From NCBI RefSeq assembly GCF_030848805.1, contig NC_092362.1:21895020-21959019 (forward strand): 64,000 bases of DNA, read 5' to 3'. Of this stretch, positions 63,801 to 64,000 are shown piece after piece. This stretch comes from Temnothorax longispinosus (taxonomy: Eukaryota; Arthropoda; Insecta; Hymenoptera; Formicidae). The position numbers and the translations under genes are program-made. Numbering within the stretch: the stretch's first letter is position 1; each line of letters starts with the position of its first letter. The notes under the pieces are model-generated. The model saw only the letters and a list, made by a program, of their open reading frames with translations, had not been told where the DNA came from and did no database searches.

Positions 63801-64000
63801 GCGTAAGCGAGCGAAAATTTATTTGAGGGAAAAAATTCCGATCTTTTTCTTCTTACATTTATATCTATTTCTAATTAATATCATGTGACATTTCTAATAT
63901 AGCCAAGTCAACGAAATTACTCTAGATATAGCAAGTCAATAAAAATATAATTGACACAGCTATTCGGTATAATAAGTTAATATTTTCTCTATTTCTATTT

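Noticed and set aside
63337..63888. 183-codon plus-strand open frame near the right edge
   Set aside because: The densest CpG island has open frames on several strands. The Pro/Arg-rich translation is typical of GC-rich DNA, so a promoter is a better reading.
1..64000. tRNA, rRNA, known insect microRNAs, CRISPR arrays, endogenous viral or transposase coding sequence
   Set aside because: None recognised by eye on either strand. A covariance-model and translated search would be needed to exclude small RNAs.

Overview
This window looks like nuclear DNA from an insect, most plausibly a hymenopteran such as an ant. The sequence is AT-rich with sharp CpG-rich islands, has GT-AG introns of very different sizes, and carries short palindromic DNA-transposon relics. 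Its two recognisable genes have clear insect relatives. The species call is inference. No bacterial operon, CRISPR array, tRNA or rRNA was recognised.

Layout. (1) Positions 1-3.1 kb: AT-rich and CpG-rich intergenic DNA, no gene recognised. (2) About 3.5-34.8 kb, plus strand: a two-RA-domain (Ras-association) adaptor gene that I read as the orthologue of Drosophila rau. It has a probable non-coding first exon with its donor at 3891, a first coding exon at 5535-5738, a 24.8-kb intron, then four clustered coding exons at 30539-32990. The spliced reading frame is 385 codons and every junction phase agrees. (3) About 35.1-64 kb, minus strand: the voltage-gated calcium channel beta subunit gene (Ca-beta / CACNB family). 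Nine coding exons between 54458 and 43982 give 471 residues in one continuous frame, including the conserved A region, SH3, HOOK, guanylate-kinase-like domain and basic/acidic tail. The extreme N-terminus is not securely placed. A very CpG-rich block at 63.2-63.8 kb is its most likely promoter within the window. The two genes converge tail to tail, with poly(A) signals only about 300 bp apart (34772 on plus, 35077 on minus). This suggests a very long (about 9 kb) 3' UTR for the calcium-channel gene.

Mobile-element relics are non-autonomous inverted-repeat elements (MITE-like) at 4361-4563, 5873-6157, 21561-21850, 54606-54962 and 55428-56650. The last has a second, TA-flanked palindrome (56402-56538) nested in one arm. 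The large introns contain many CpG-rich islands with chance open reading frames but no recognised nested gene.

The genes are functionally distinct. The rau-like protein is expected to bind Ras-family GTPases in receptor tyrosine kinase signalling. The beta subunit traffics and tunes voltage-gated calcium channels. I see no novel multi-gene system. The most interesting items are isoform-level: a candidate alternative exon that would make a beta-subunit form without its SH3 domain, a 33-nt in-frame microexon in the tail, and a candidate double-cysteine N-terminus for the beta subunit.
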